NCBI RefSeq assembly: GCF_031932625.1
Contig: NZ_JAVSCK010000002.1
Coordinates: 682,001 to 746,000 of the forward strand
Source of the DNA: Hwangdonia seohaensis
GTDB taxonomy: Bacteria > Bacteroidota > Bacteroidia > Flavobacteriales > Flavobacteriaceae
DNA length: 64,000 nt
Direction: 5' to 3'
The notes under the pieces are model-generated. The model did no database searches and was not told the DNA's origin. It saw only the letters and a list, made by a program, of their open reading frames with translations. The position numbers were made by a program, and so were the translations under genes. Shown here piece by piece: positions 1 through 8,240 of this stretch (within the stretch, counting starts at the first letter, position 1; each line of letters opens with the position of its first letter).

Positions 1-1935
1 GACAGCAAAACAGGATTCTTATATTGGGGCGATGTTGGTCCGGACGCTGGTGTTGATAATGCCAACCGAGGTCCTAAAGGTATGGGTGAGTTCAACCAAG
101 CCAGAACAGCCGGGTTTTGGGGATGGCCTTACACCAGAGGCAACAATCAAGTTTACAACGACTATAATTTTACAACCCAAGAATCGGGAGCAAAATTCGA
201 CCCGAATCATTTGGTCAATAATTCGCCAAACAACACGGGTTTAAAAGAACTTCCCGTGGCTCAGGAATCACTCATTTGGTATTCTTACGATAAGTCAGAA
301 GAATTCCCTTGGTTGGGCGTTGGCGGTGTAAACCCCATGGCGGGCCCTATTTATCACGCTTCAAATTACCCTAATGCCAACGCGAATGCTTTTCCCGAAT
401 ATTTTGAAGGCAAACTTATAGTTTACGAATGGATGAGGGATTGGATTTATGTAGTGACGCTTGACGAAAACCACAACTATAAAAAAGCAGAACCGTTTAT
501 GCCTAACACCGAATTTTCGCATCCTATGGACATGATTTTTGGTTCAGACGGAAATTTATATGTTTTGGAATATGGCCAAAAATGGAACACCCAAAATCTG
601 GATGCGCGTTTAAATAGAGTTTCATATATACGCGGAAACAGAAAACCAATTGCCAAAATAACATCAGATAAAACGGTTGGAGCCGCACCATTAACGGTTA
701 ATTTTTCAGGGTTGGAGTCTGTAGATTATGATAATGATAAACTAACTTACGCATGGTCCTTTACCAATAACGAAGTGCAATCAACGGAAGCAACTCCCTC
801 GTTCACCTTTAAGCAATCCGGCACGTATAACGTCCAATTAAAAGTAACCGATAAAGAAGGCGAAACATCAACGGCAAACATCAAACTTTTAATAGGTAAC
901 GACCCGCCCGAAATTAGCATTCAAATTGAGCCCAATAACAAGTCGTATTGGGATAATAAAAAAGCAAATTACACCGTAATTGTTAACGACAAGCAAGATG
1001 GCAGTACCGAAGACGGCTCTATTGATGCCAATAAAGTAAAAGTAACTTTAGATTATATTCCGGAAGGAAACGATTTAATAAAAGCTACTTTGGGGCATCA
1101 ACAAAACACGGTGCCCGAAGGCAGAAAACTTATTGACGGCAGCGATTGTAAAGCTTGTCATGCAACCAACGAAAAAGTAAATGGTCCCACTTACATCGAG
1201 ATTGCTAATAAATACACCACCAAAGATGCTGGTTATTTAGTCAGTAAAATCATAAAAGGCGGAAGCGGAGTTTGGGGAGAAACCATGATGTCCGCACATC
1301 CCCAATTAAAACCAGATGAGGTTGAAAAAATGGTTACCTATATTTTATCGCTAAAACCAGGCAAAGCCGAAACAAAAAAGCAATTGCCAATTAAAGGCAG
1401 CATTACATTTAACGAACACATTGGCAGTAAAAACGAAGGCATGTACGTTTTAATGGCTTCTTATTTGGATAATGGCACCGACGGACAACCAGAATCCACA
1501 CTTTCGGCCAGAGACCAAATTATTTTTAAAGCGCCAAAAATCCAAGCCGAAAGCGCCATTGAAAAAAGTGAAGGCCTAGGAAATTGGAATGCCGAAGGTG
1601 AAAACCTTGTGGGCTCTATTGTTCATAATTCCTATTTAAAATTTGATACTATGCCTCTAAAAGATTTAAAAAGCATAAAATTCGCCGCCTTTTTTGCGGG
1701 CAATTATGCTTACGAAGGTGCTATTGAAATTAGGGAAAGCTCCCCTAACGGAAATCTTATTGGAAAAACACATTTAAAATATTTCGACAAAGATAAAGGC
1801 CAAATGAAATATTACAACATACCCGTAAAACCAACAACAGATGAAGCTGAGCTATTTCTTGTATTTAAAAATGAAAAAGATAAAAAACAATACATTACAA
1901 ATGCCAATTGGATTTTGTTGGATTATAAACGTTAA
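1..1935 (+). CDS. Sorbosone dehydrogenase-like / PKD / cytochrome c protein, 5' end missing
   Basis: The reading frame is open from base 1, so the start lies outside the window. 644 residues are present; the first ATG at 82 is internal. The N-terminal part (YWGDVGPDAG, then FWGWPYTRG) looks like the end of a glucose/sorbosone dehydrogenase beta-propeller. A PKD domain follows (about bases 640-910), then a monohaem cytochrome c with CKACH at 1147-1161 and a likely Met ligand in GETMMSAHP. A C-terminal beta-rich stretch (about 1540-1930, beginning QAESA) resembles a CBM6-type carbohydrate-binding module. By family it would oxidise a sugar or glycan-derived substrate outside the cytoplasm and pass electrons through haem c. 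The exact substrate is unknown. The SGNH lipoprotein gene follows after 41 bp. Confidence 0.85.
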   Translation, partial: DSKTGFLYWGDVGPDAGVDNANRGPKGMGEFNQARTAGFWGWPYTRGNNQVYNDYNFTTQESGAKFDPNHLVNNSPNNTGLKELPVAQESLIWYSYDKSEEFPWLGVGGVNPMAGPIYHASNYPNANANAFPEYFEGKLIVYEWMRDWIYVVTLDENHNYKKAEPFMPNTEFSHPMDMIFGSDGNLYVLEYGQKWNTQNLDARLNRVSYIRGNRKPIAKITSDKTVGAAPLTVNFSGLESVDYDNDKLTYAWSFTNNEVQSTEATPSFTFKQSGTYNVQLKVTDKEGETSTANIKLLIGNDPPEISIQIEPNNKSYWDNKKANYTVIVNDKQDGSTEDGSIDANKVKVTLDYIPEGNDLIKATLGHQQNTVPEGRKLIDGSDCKACHATNEKVNGPTYIEIANKYTTKDAGYLVSKIIKGGSGVWGETMMSAHPQLKPDEVEKMVTYILSLKPGKAETKKQLPIKGSITFNEHIGSKNEGMYVLMASYLDNGTDGQPESTLSARDQIIFKAPKIQAESAIEKSEGLGNWNAEGENLVGSIVHNSYLKFDTMPLKDLKSIKFAAFFAGNYAYEGAIEIRESSPNGNLIGKTHLKYFDKDKGQMKYYNIPVKPTTDEAELFLVFKNEKDKKQYITNANWILLDYKR

Positions 1936-1976
1936 AAAAGAAATACTAAAACTAGCAACTAATAAATAAAAATCTC

Positions 1977-2666
1977 ATGTTAAATAAAGGTGTTTTACTA
2001 TTATTATGCTGCTTAATTTTAGGATGCGTTAATCAAACTGACAAGGAAAACGGGATTACTATCAATGAAAATACAGAATGGACACGGTCTTGGATTGTTA
2101 ACACTAATGACTCCAAGCTTCCTAAAGTTTTAATTGTGGGAGATTCTCATGTAGAAAGATATTATGGTATTGTTGCAAGCAACCTCGAATCGTATGCGAG
2201 CTGCAGTAAATTTACAACATCTAAAAGCCTTGGAGACCCTATTTTTATTGAACAACTCGAATTGGTTTTAAAGCAATACACATTTGATGTTATATCCTTT
2301 AACAACGGTTTGCACGGAGAAGATTATCCTATTGAAGCCTATTCAAAATATGTGCCTATAGCTTATAATTTGCTAAATAAAAATGCAAAAAAATCTGTTA
2401 TTTGGGTGAATTCAACCGCTATAAGGGACAAGAATAATTTGAATGAATTTGCTCCCAGAAATAAGCAAATTATTGAGCGCAACAAATACCTTACTAATTT
2501 CACAAAAGAGAATAATATTCCTCTTATAGATTTTTATTCAAATACAGCTCATAACTTAAATTATTACACAAATGATGGCGTACACTTTAACAATGAGGGT
2601 GTTAAGATTGAAGCTACTTTAATAACCCAAGAAATTGCTAAAAAATTGAACTTAAATCTTGAATAA
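1977..2666 (+). CDS. SGNH/GDSL-type hydrolase lipoprotein
   Basis: 229 residues with a lipoprotein signal peptide (hydrophobic stretch ending LILGC, lipidated Cys about 17). SGNH-family blocks can be followed: GDSHVE near the N-terminus carries the nucleophile Ser (block I), NNGLHG gives an Asn (block III) and DGVHFNNEG near the C-terminus gives the Asp-x-x-His pair (block V). Such enzymes are esterases or acetylesterases. As an outer-membrane or periplasmic lipoprotein beside sugar-oxidising proteins it may deacylate a glycan, but that is inference. It ends 13 bp before the convergent cytochrome gene, and no terminator is visible in that gap. Confidence 0.75.
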   Translation: MLNKGVLLLLCCLILGCVNQTDKENGITINENTEWTRSWIVNTNDSKLPKVLIVGDSHVERYYGIVASNLESYASCSKFTTSKSLGDPIFIEQLELVLKQYTFDVISFNNGLHGEDYPIEAYSKYVPIAYNLLNKNAKKSVIWVNSTAIRDKNNLNEFAPRNKQIIERNKYLTNFTKENNIPLIDFYSNTAHNLNYYTNDGVHFNNEGVKIEATLITQEIAKKLNLNLE

Positions 2667-2679
2667 ACTGTAACAATAA

Positions 2680-4623
2680 CTATTTTAAAGAATTAATCCA
2701 AGCCGCAATTTTAAGCGCTTCGTCTTTTGGAACCTGAGGCATGGGTGCCATTGGTGTGGCATATTCCGGCCAGTTTTTAGGCTGCGGATTGTAAATAAGG
2801 TCTACCATTTCCTCATCGGTATAATTGCGTTTGGCTATTAGCTTAAAAGAAGGCCCAACAATTCTTTTTTCTTTATGATGACAAGCCACACAGGTATTGT
2901 TGGTTAAAAGAGGTTGCACTTGCGCATCAGTTAAAACCATTTTTGTTTTTTTAGCTACGGCTGTTTTAGAGGCCTTAGTTTTTTTTGCAACTTTCTTTTT
3001 AATACTTGAAGATCGTTTGGTTGAAAGTTGAGACAACTCCAGTTTATCACCATCAGCAATATTATTTAAAGTATAATAAAACGTTGGGTGCAATGTTATC
3101 TGCCCCGATTCCTTTTCCTTAACACCATTTAAAGTGATTTCGTGCACATAAAACGGCCTTAAATTATCGGTTACAATACGCACCTTATAACCATCGTCAC
3201 TTACATTAACCCCTTTTAAATTAATGGTTTCCAGATTGGCTTGCGGACTTCCGTAAGCGGCATGATATTTATAAATATAGCTTTTACCTTGATACGAGTC
3301 TAAATCTTCAGCAGAACTTTTATCTACCGGTTTTGTGAATTCAATCTCAAAACCATCGGGCATCGATTTTACGGTTTTCATTTCAAAAGGGATGCGTCCA
3401 GTCCAGGTGAGGAACTCCAAACCAGAATTAGTAGTTCCGGCCGATCCCCAACCTCTATTGGTTTCGCCTACGAAAAGGTTTCCGTTTTGGTCAAAATCCA
3501 TACGCATCACACCCGATTGGAAGCCCGATCTAAAATCGAAAGCCACACCTTGATATTCGCCTTTTACTTTTTCAAGAACCACGCGCATGATTTTGCTTTG
3601 TCCCATATCACCAACAAAAACCTGTCCGCTAAATGGCCCAAACTTCCCTCCTGTTTTATCTACTTTTATTTCGGAATTTGAAATACCCAAAATACCGTGT
3701 GGCAATACCACTGCAGGCAATTGCACTTCGGGAAAAGATGCTTTTGCTTCATAAACAAAATCGGGGTCTTCCTCATCTATAATATTTTCAGGCTTTACAT
3801 AGCGTCCATTTTTTTTAACTTGGCGTTTATCAATTTTACCATAAAATGCTTCTTTGGTAAGCTTTATAGGCGAATCTTTATGTTCGCTCCATTTAAGACC
3901 CGCCGGATGTGCTGTAAACACGCCTTTAGGCAAGTGCCACAAACCTCCAGAACCAACCCAATCGCCTTGGTTATCGGTATAAAACAATTCATCATCAATA
4001 AGTCCGTAACCAGCTGGCGAACGCATTCCAGTGGCCCAAGGTTCCATTCGGCCATCTTCATAAATCTTCATGGTCCATCCGCGCCATGGCACACGACTTT
4101 CGCCTCGCCACCACTCTTCATTTCCAAAAGCCACATTAGCCGTTACAAAAAAAGCGTTATCTGGAGCTATAACGGGACCAAAAGAATATTCGTGATAATG
4201 TGTTGATAATGGCCATGCATAAACCGTTTCGTAAACATCGGCTATCCTATCGCCATCAGTATCTACAAGCTTAGTGAGTTCGCCTCGTTGTGCCGTGTAT
4301 AGCGCGCCATCTTTATAGGCCAAACCCAAAGGTTCGTGCAATCCGGATGCAAACTTTATAAATTTGGACGGATAGCCATTTGCCATGGTTGGGTTTTCGA
4401 TAATCCAAACATCGCCACGTCTGGTACAAACCGCAATGGTGCCATCGGGTAACGACAAAACACCGCCGCCTTCAACCTTAACCCCTTCTGGAGTGGGCAC
4501 TTTTGTTATGCGGTAGTAATCTTCTTCTTTAGGTGCATTTTGAGCCAGTACAATTTGTGAAAAACCAATCACAATCAATACGATTATTACTTTAATTTTA
4601 TTATGAATTACTTTGTTTATCAT
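2680..4623 (-). CDS. Secreted beta-propeller protein with C-terminal cytochrome c
   Basis: 647 residues from the ATG at 4623; an in-frame TTG at 4632 overlaps the upstream stop codon and is less likely. The signal peptide ends in VLAQ (about 28). A long sorbosone-dehydrogenase-like propeller follows (GVLSLPDGTIAVCTRRGDVW, HGILGIS, GQVFVGDMGQSKI). Then come a Lys/Ala/Thr-rich linker (about 535-565) and a monohaem domain with CVACH at 578-582 and Met-rich APMPQ as likely axial-ligand loop. It probably acts as a periplasmic electron-transferring dehydrogenase. It sits 2 bp after the DUF1080 gene, so the two are one operon. Which sugar or alcohol is oxidised cannot be told from sequence. Confidence 0.82.
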   Translation of the reverse strand: MINKVIHNKIKVIIVLIVIGFSQIVLAQNAPKEEDYYRITKVPTPEGVKVEGGGVLSLPDGTIAVCTRRGDVWIIENPTMANGYPSKFIKFASGLHEPLGLAYKDGALYTAQRGELTKLVDTDGDRIADVYETVYAWPLSTHYHEYSFGPVIAPDNAFFVTANVAFGNEEWWRGESRVPWRGWTMKIYEDGRMEPWATGMRSPAGYGLIDDELFYTDNQGDWVGSGGLWHLPKGVFTAHPAGLKWSEHKDSPIKLTKEAFYGKIDKRQVKKNGRYVKPENIIDEEDPDFVYEAKASFPEVQLPAVVLPHGILGISNSEIKVDKTGGKFGPFSGQVFVGDMGQSKIMRVVLEKVKGEYQGVAFDFRSGFQSGVMRMDFDQNGNLFVGETNRGWGSAGTTNSGLEFLTWTGRIPFEMKTVKSMPDGFEIEFTKPVDKSSAEDLDSYQGKSYIYKYHAAYGSPQANLETINLKGVNVSDDGYKVRIVTDNLRPFYVHEITLNGVKEKESGQITLHPTFYYTLNNIADGDKLELSQLSTKRSSSIKKKVAKKTKASKTAVAKKTKMVLTDAQVQPLLTNNTCVACHHKEKRIVGPSFKLIAKRNYTDEEMVDLIYNPQPKNWPEYATPMAPMPQVPKDEALKIAAWINSLK

Positions 4624-4625
4624 CT

Positions 4626-6518
4626 TTACCAAATTATTTCATATTTAATATTACTACCATCAACAGGAATTATCAATTCTGTTTCGCCGTTAACTTTTCG
4701 AACTATAGGAATTTGACCTGTGAGTACTTTAATATAATACTGTTTATCCTTTATAAGATAAGCGCCGTCAGACATTTTTTCAACCTCGCCGGAAGCCAAT
4801 TTGCAATACCAATTTGTTAATCCGGATTTTGAAAACTGAATGTCGTGAACCACATAGTTATTGCTAGGATCTGGTGTGATTCTATTTTCAATATCAACAT
4901 CTTTATAACGGTATTTAAAGATTGGCAACCAAGTGGTTTTATCGATTACATAACCTTTTGAAACAAATTCTGGTGCGGTTCCTGTTTCCGGAAAAGCGGT
5001 ATTGGAATCAGAAAGTTGCGCAATAGGTTGGTTTAAGAACGTCCACTGCACCGCACCTTTTGGTTTAAACGATCCATCACCACGGCTGTGCCACATGGGT
5101 GTTGCATCGACAAACTCGCCTCGCCAAACACCAACAAGGTTGCCTGCTCCTAAATCGTAAATGTAATTGACACCTTCTGGTGTGCCAACGCCAATGGTGT
5201 GCGACAAGCGTTTGCCGTTACCATTAAAACTCACAAAGGCTCTTAACAAACGGGGTTTAGAATCCGGTTGCACAAAAATTGGAGATACCGTATTTATATT
5301 GGGCGGATAAGAATCATAGGTGTGAAAATCTTTTGAATTGGTGGATTTGCTTTTAATAGACAATCCCAATCGTGGTGCTCTCCACGCAGCAGATTTAATA
5401 TTGATAAGAATGAATTTATGTGTTCCTTTTGATAAGGTCACTTCTTCATTTAGCCAGCCTTCACCGCTCGAAGAATTATCTTCTACTATTTTTTTATTAT
5501 CAAAAATAAGCTTTACACCTCCGGTATAACCCACGCTAATTATATAATCATCTTTTTCGGCAACATCCAAAGTTCCGATGTACATGATACCATATTCATC
5601 TTCTTCACCAACACTAAGAATATCGATTTTATTGGATTTACCGGTTGCCACTTTAGCGTTTTCGTTCAATTCGTCCAATCCCTTAAACGCGCCTTTGTAG
5701 ATAACATGCGAAAGTGATGTGAGCTCCACTGAAGATTCTTTCAATAATTGATATTTAAAATTCCTGATGGCAACGGGTCCGTGGTTTCCTTGTATTAATA
5801 GCGGGCCTTTGGCCACTTCGTTCTTTTCAATGGGGCCGCCGGTATAGGTTGGAACTTCGACATTGTTATGGATTCGAACACCATTTAAATCGACTGAAAT
5901 AAATTTAGCGTTTGCTGTTTTTTTACCCGTCTCATCAAATCGTGGTGCCTGAAAATGCACTTTATATGTTTGCCATAACCCCGGTGCTTTTGAAGCATTG
6001 CTAGTTGGCGGTATGCCTCTGAAAATTTTAGCTTCATCTGTTTCCCAATTGTTATGAAATCCACCCATATCAGACCCTAAGGGGTTTTTAACGCCCCAAC
6101 TGTCTTTTAACTGCAATTCATAACGCCCTTGAAAATAGATCCCAGAATTGGATCCTTTTGGAAGCAGCACCTCTAACTCCAAAAGTAAATCTCCGTGTTC
6201 CCAATTGGTAATTAAAGCATCATGCTTTTCTTTATCGTTTATATTTAAAAGAATCCCTGTTCCTGGGGTAGACACAATGGCTTTTGGTGGCTCGATGGCA
6301 TTTCTTTTTTTCTTTCTACGTTTCTTTTTCTTTTTTGAATCGTTTTCTTCTGTTGCTTCGTGATGTACGTCAACATGCCTATTTACCGTTACGTCACCCA
6401 CTATTTGCCAGTTTCCGGCTTGTGCTTTGAAGTCGTTTAAGTTATCGAGTTTTATTTCTTCTTGAGCAGATAGACAAAGCCCAAAAAGGACAAGGATTAA
6501 TAAAAATTTGATTTTCAT
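4626..6518 (-). CDS. DUF1080 (3-keto-glycoside hydrolase type) secreted protein
   Basis: 630 residues, signal peptide 1-19 (CLSAQ). Residues about 25-255 form a DUF1080 lectin-like beta-sandwich, with SNSGIYFQGRYELQL, DMGGFHNNWE and PLLIQGNHGPVAIRNF as typical signatures. About 270-385 looks like a PA14-type sugar-binding domain (GYTGGVKLIFD, WLNEEVTL). The last 240 residues are beta-rich with DLGAGNLVGVWRGEF and are not assigned. DUF1080 members studied elsewhere hydrolyse 3-keto-glycosides, the products of periplasmic C3 oxidation of sugars; that fits the neighbouring cytochrome-linked proteins but is inferred here. Odd: a basic tract (residues 62-72, almost all Lys/Arg) interrupts the first domain. 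First gene of a two-gene operon; a palindrome lies about 150 bp upstream. Confidence 0.8.
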   Translation of the reverse strand: MKIKFLLILVLFGLCLSAQEEIKLDNLNDFKAQAGNWQIVGDVTVNRHVDVHHEATEENDSKKKKKRRKKKRNAIEPPKAIVSTPGTGILLNINDKEKHDALITNWEHGDLLLELEVLLPKGSNSGIYFQGRYELQLKDSWGVKNPLGSDMGGFHNNWETDEAKIFRGIPPTSNASKAPGLWQTYKVHFQAPRFDETGKKTANAKFISVDLNGVRIHNNVEVPTYTGGPIEKNEVAKGPLLIQGNHGPVAIRNFKYQLLKESSVELTSLSHVIYKGAFKGLDELNENAKVATGKSNKIDILSVGEEDEYGIMYIGTLDVAEKDDYIISVGYTGGVKLIFDNKKIVEDNSSSGEGWLNEEVTLSKGTHKFILINIKSAAWRAPRLGLSIKSKSTNSKDFHTYDSYPPNINTVSPIFVQPDSKPRLLRAFVSFNGNGKRLSHTIGVGTPEGVNYIYDLGAGNLVGVWRGEFVDATPMWHSRGDGSFKPKGAVQWTFLNQPIAQLSDSNTAFPETGTAPEFVSKGYVIDKTTWLPIFKYRYKDVDIENRITPDPSNNYVVHDIQFSKSGLTNWYCKLASGEVEKMSDGAYLIKDKQYYIKVLTGQIPIVRKVNGETELIIPVDGSNIKYEIIW

Positions 6519-6629
6519 GTGTTTATGTTAATTGTTATTCAATGGTCACATGTAGCTTCCATATAATCATCTTCTTGGATATTGAATTCTCGTTATAGAA
6601 GTTTCATAAATATATCTTGTTAAAACATA

Positions 6630-6637
6630 CAATATAG
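6630..6637 (-). promoter_or_regulatory. -7-like element of the DUF1080 operon
   Basis: The minus strand reads CTATATTG, one base short of TAnnTTTG. It lies 35 bp from the centre of the palindrome at 6659-6677. The azurin gene shows the same arrangement. Weak alone; the conserved spacing is the support. Confidence 0.4.
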
Positions 6638-6658
6638 ATATTTATATCAATAATGTTG

Positions 6659-6677
6659 TTCAGTATTATTCACTGAA
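6659..6677. promoter_or_regulatory. Palindromic operator-like site, copy 1
   Basis: TTCAGT-7-ACTGAA is a perfect 6-bp inverted repeat, inside a block 6661-6685 that matches 7394-7418 at 24 of 25 positions. It lies upstream of the DUF1080/cytochrome operon. The second copy lies upstream of azurin. The regulator is unknown. Confidence 0.55.
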
Positions 6678-6730
6678 AAAAATTAAACTAAAAAAACAAA
6701 CCACTAATCGTTGCGCCAATGCTAGAAAAC

Positions 6731-6765
6731 AAAAAAGTCTGAGGATATAAATCTCAGACTTTTTG
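6731..6765 (-). terminator. Rho-independent terminator after azurin
   Basis: Stem AAAAAGTCTGAG / CTCAGACTTTTT with a 9-base loop, followed on the minus strand by a T run. It lies 27 bp beyond the azurin stop codon. Confidence 0.85.
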
Positions 6766-6791
6766 GTACAATTGGTATGGTTTATTTTAAA

Positions 6792-7304
6792 TTACTCTAC
6801 AATAAATTTACCTTTCATAATGGCATAATGCCCCGGAAAACTACATAAAAAATCGTATTCGCCAACTGCCGGAGCATCAAATTCTATCACCGTTGTTTCA
6901 CCAGCGCCAATTAGTTTGGTGTGTACAATAATATCTTTGGTATCTTCAGGAATATATTCGTTTTCAGCAAAAGTGGCTGCATGGTTTCCAAAAGCAGAAA
7001 CACTTACGCCCTGTTTTAGTAAAACGAAATTATGTCCCATTATTTTCTTGTCTAATTTCCCTATATGCTTAAGCGTTAACTTGACCTTTTTACCTGCTTT
7101 TACCCTAATTTCAGTTTTATTAAACTTCATTTGGTCATTAGAGGTTAAGACCACCTGGTTAGGGTCGCTTTCTTCAACTTTTTTTGTCGTACTTTTTTTG
7201 TTTTCGTAAGTAAAACCTTCTTTCTTTTTTTCTTCTTTTCCTCCACAACCAAGCAATATGGCGCAGGAAAAAATAAATGCTAATGCATATTTAATCGTTC
7301 TCAT
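6792..7304 (-). CDS. Azurin-family blue copper lipoprotein
   Basis: 170 residues; lipobox LLGC with Cys20, then a charged linker. The cupredoxin domain runs from about 50 to 170. All four type I copper ligands can be seen: His91 (GHNFV), Cys154, His159 and Met163 (LCSFPGHYAIMKG). It is a one-electron carrier tethered to a membrane facing the periplasm, a plausible acceptor for the two cytochrome c proteins nearby. It has its own promoter region (7305-7418) and terminator. The upstream palindrome shared with the DUF1080 operon suggests joint control. Confidence 0.92.
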   Translation of the reverse strand: MRTIKYALAFIFSCAILLGCGGKEEKKKEGFTYENKKSTTKKVEESDPNQVVLTSNDQMKFNKTEIRVKAGKKVKLTLKHIGKLDKKIMGHNFVLLKQGVSVSAFGNHAATFAENEYIPEDTKDIIVHTKLIGAGETTVIEFDAPAVGEYDFLCSFPGHYAIMKGKFIVE

Positions 7305-7361
7305 TTTTAGTGTTTTAAGTTAATTTTATATTGTCAGCTATTGGCTGTCTGATTTTAAGAC

Positions 7362-7369
7362 CAAATATA
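7362..7369 (-). promoter_or_regulatory. -7 promoter element of azurin
   Basis: The minus strand reads TATATTTG, an exact match to the Bacteroidota -7 consensus TAnnTTTG, 58 bp before the ATG. No TTG lies 17-23 bp upstream. A palindrome is centred about 35 bp upstream instead, where an activator would bind. Confidence 0.6.
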
Positions 7370-7391
7370 GCGATTATAACCAATACCTTTG

Positions 7392-7410
7392 TGCAGTATT
7401 ATTCACTGAA
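7392..7410. promoter_or_regulatory. Palindromic operator-like site, copy 2
   Basis: CAGT-7-ACTG inside the block shared with 6661-6685. Its centre is about 35 bp upstream of the azurin -7 box, close to position -44 of a predicted transcript, typical of a class II activator site. Confidence 0.55.
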
Positions 7411-7500
7411 ATAAATTATACGTGGTAAGAATAGTCAATCTGTTTTGCAAGATGGAGCGTGTTTGAAGGTTTTACGCGGTTTTGTTTAGAGTTGTTTATT

Positions 7501-8235
7501 TTATAACTCGTTTATGGTGTTTAAAAAATCTTCTTTTCTTCTCTTTGCGATAGGGATTTCACTTTTGTCGTTCATAATAACATAAGCATTTGTTCCTTTA
7601 ATATATTTGCCAATAAATTTTGTGTTTATAAGATGAGATTGGTGCGTTCTATAAAATGCATATGTGCTTAGTAATTCATCAAAGTGTTTTAAAGTTTTTG
7701 AGGCAATGACACTTTTTCCATTTGCTAAAAAAAACGTTGTATAACTTCCGTCTGCTTTACAGCGTACAATGTCAGATATATTTAAAAAGAAAGTTTCTTT
7801 CTCGGTAGCAATAATTATTTTTTTTTCCACTTCTTTAGAGGTGTTGTAAAACAATGCGTCTAACTTTTTGTGTGAGTTTGTTGTGTTTTTTAGTCTTGCC
7901 AAAGTATCTTTTAGTTCGAAGCTATCAATGGGTTTCAATAAATAATCAAAAGCACTAAATTTTATTGCTTCTATAGCATATTTATCATAAGCGGTTGTGA
8001 ATATAATTTGAAATTTTTTTTGTTTAAGGGACTTTAATAAATCGAAGGCGGTACTTTCATTTAAATGAATATCCAAAAAGACTAAATTTGGCTTTAACTT
8101 TTCTATACTATTTTTGGCATCTTCTACGTTATGATATACGCCGATGATATGTATATTATCTGAATATTTTAAAAGTAAGGTCTGTAAGCGCTCTGTACAA
8201 TGCAGTTCGTCATCTATTAATATTGCTTTTATCAT
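7501..8235 (-). CDS. LytTR-family response regulator
   Basis: 244 residues. The receiver domain (1-120) has the acidic pair Asp8-Asp9, the phospho-acceptor Asp55 (VFLDIHL), a Thr in FTTAYDKYA and Lys in LLKPID. The LytTR DNA-binding domain (about 140-240) has IVRCKADGSYTTFF, RTHQSHLIN and a C-terminal RRKEDF. It is the partner of the histidine kinase 5 bp upstream and surely co-transcribed with it. LytTR regulators usually bind direct repeats one helical turn apart near their own genes; such repeats occur at 10290-10317. Confidence 0.93.
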   Translation of the reverse strand: MIKAILIDDELHCTERLQTLLLKYSDNIHIIGVYHNVEDAKNSIEKLKPNLVFLDIHLNESTAFDLLKSLKQKKFQIIFTTAYDKYAIEAIKFSAFDYLLKPIDSFELKDTLARLKNTTNSHKKLDALFYNTSKEVEKKIIIATEKETFFLNISDIVRCKADGSYTTFFLANGKSVIASKTLKHFDELLSTYAFYRTHQSHLINTKFIGKYIKGTNAYVIMNDKSEIPIAKRRKEDFLNTINEL

Positions 8236-8240
8236 CCTAA

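Noticed and set aside
3697..4206. 169-codon frame antisense to the cytochrome gene
   Set aside because: Lies wholly inside a well-supported gene on the other strand; no signal or domain.
4624..4632. TTG start for the cytochrome/propeller gene
   Set aside because: It overlaps the upstream stop codon, and the ATG at 4623 gives a normal signal peptide.
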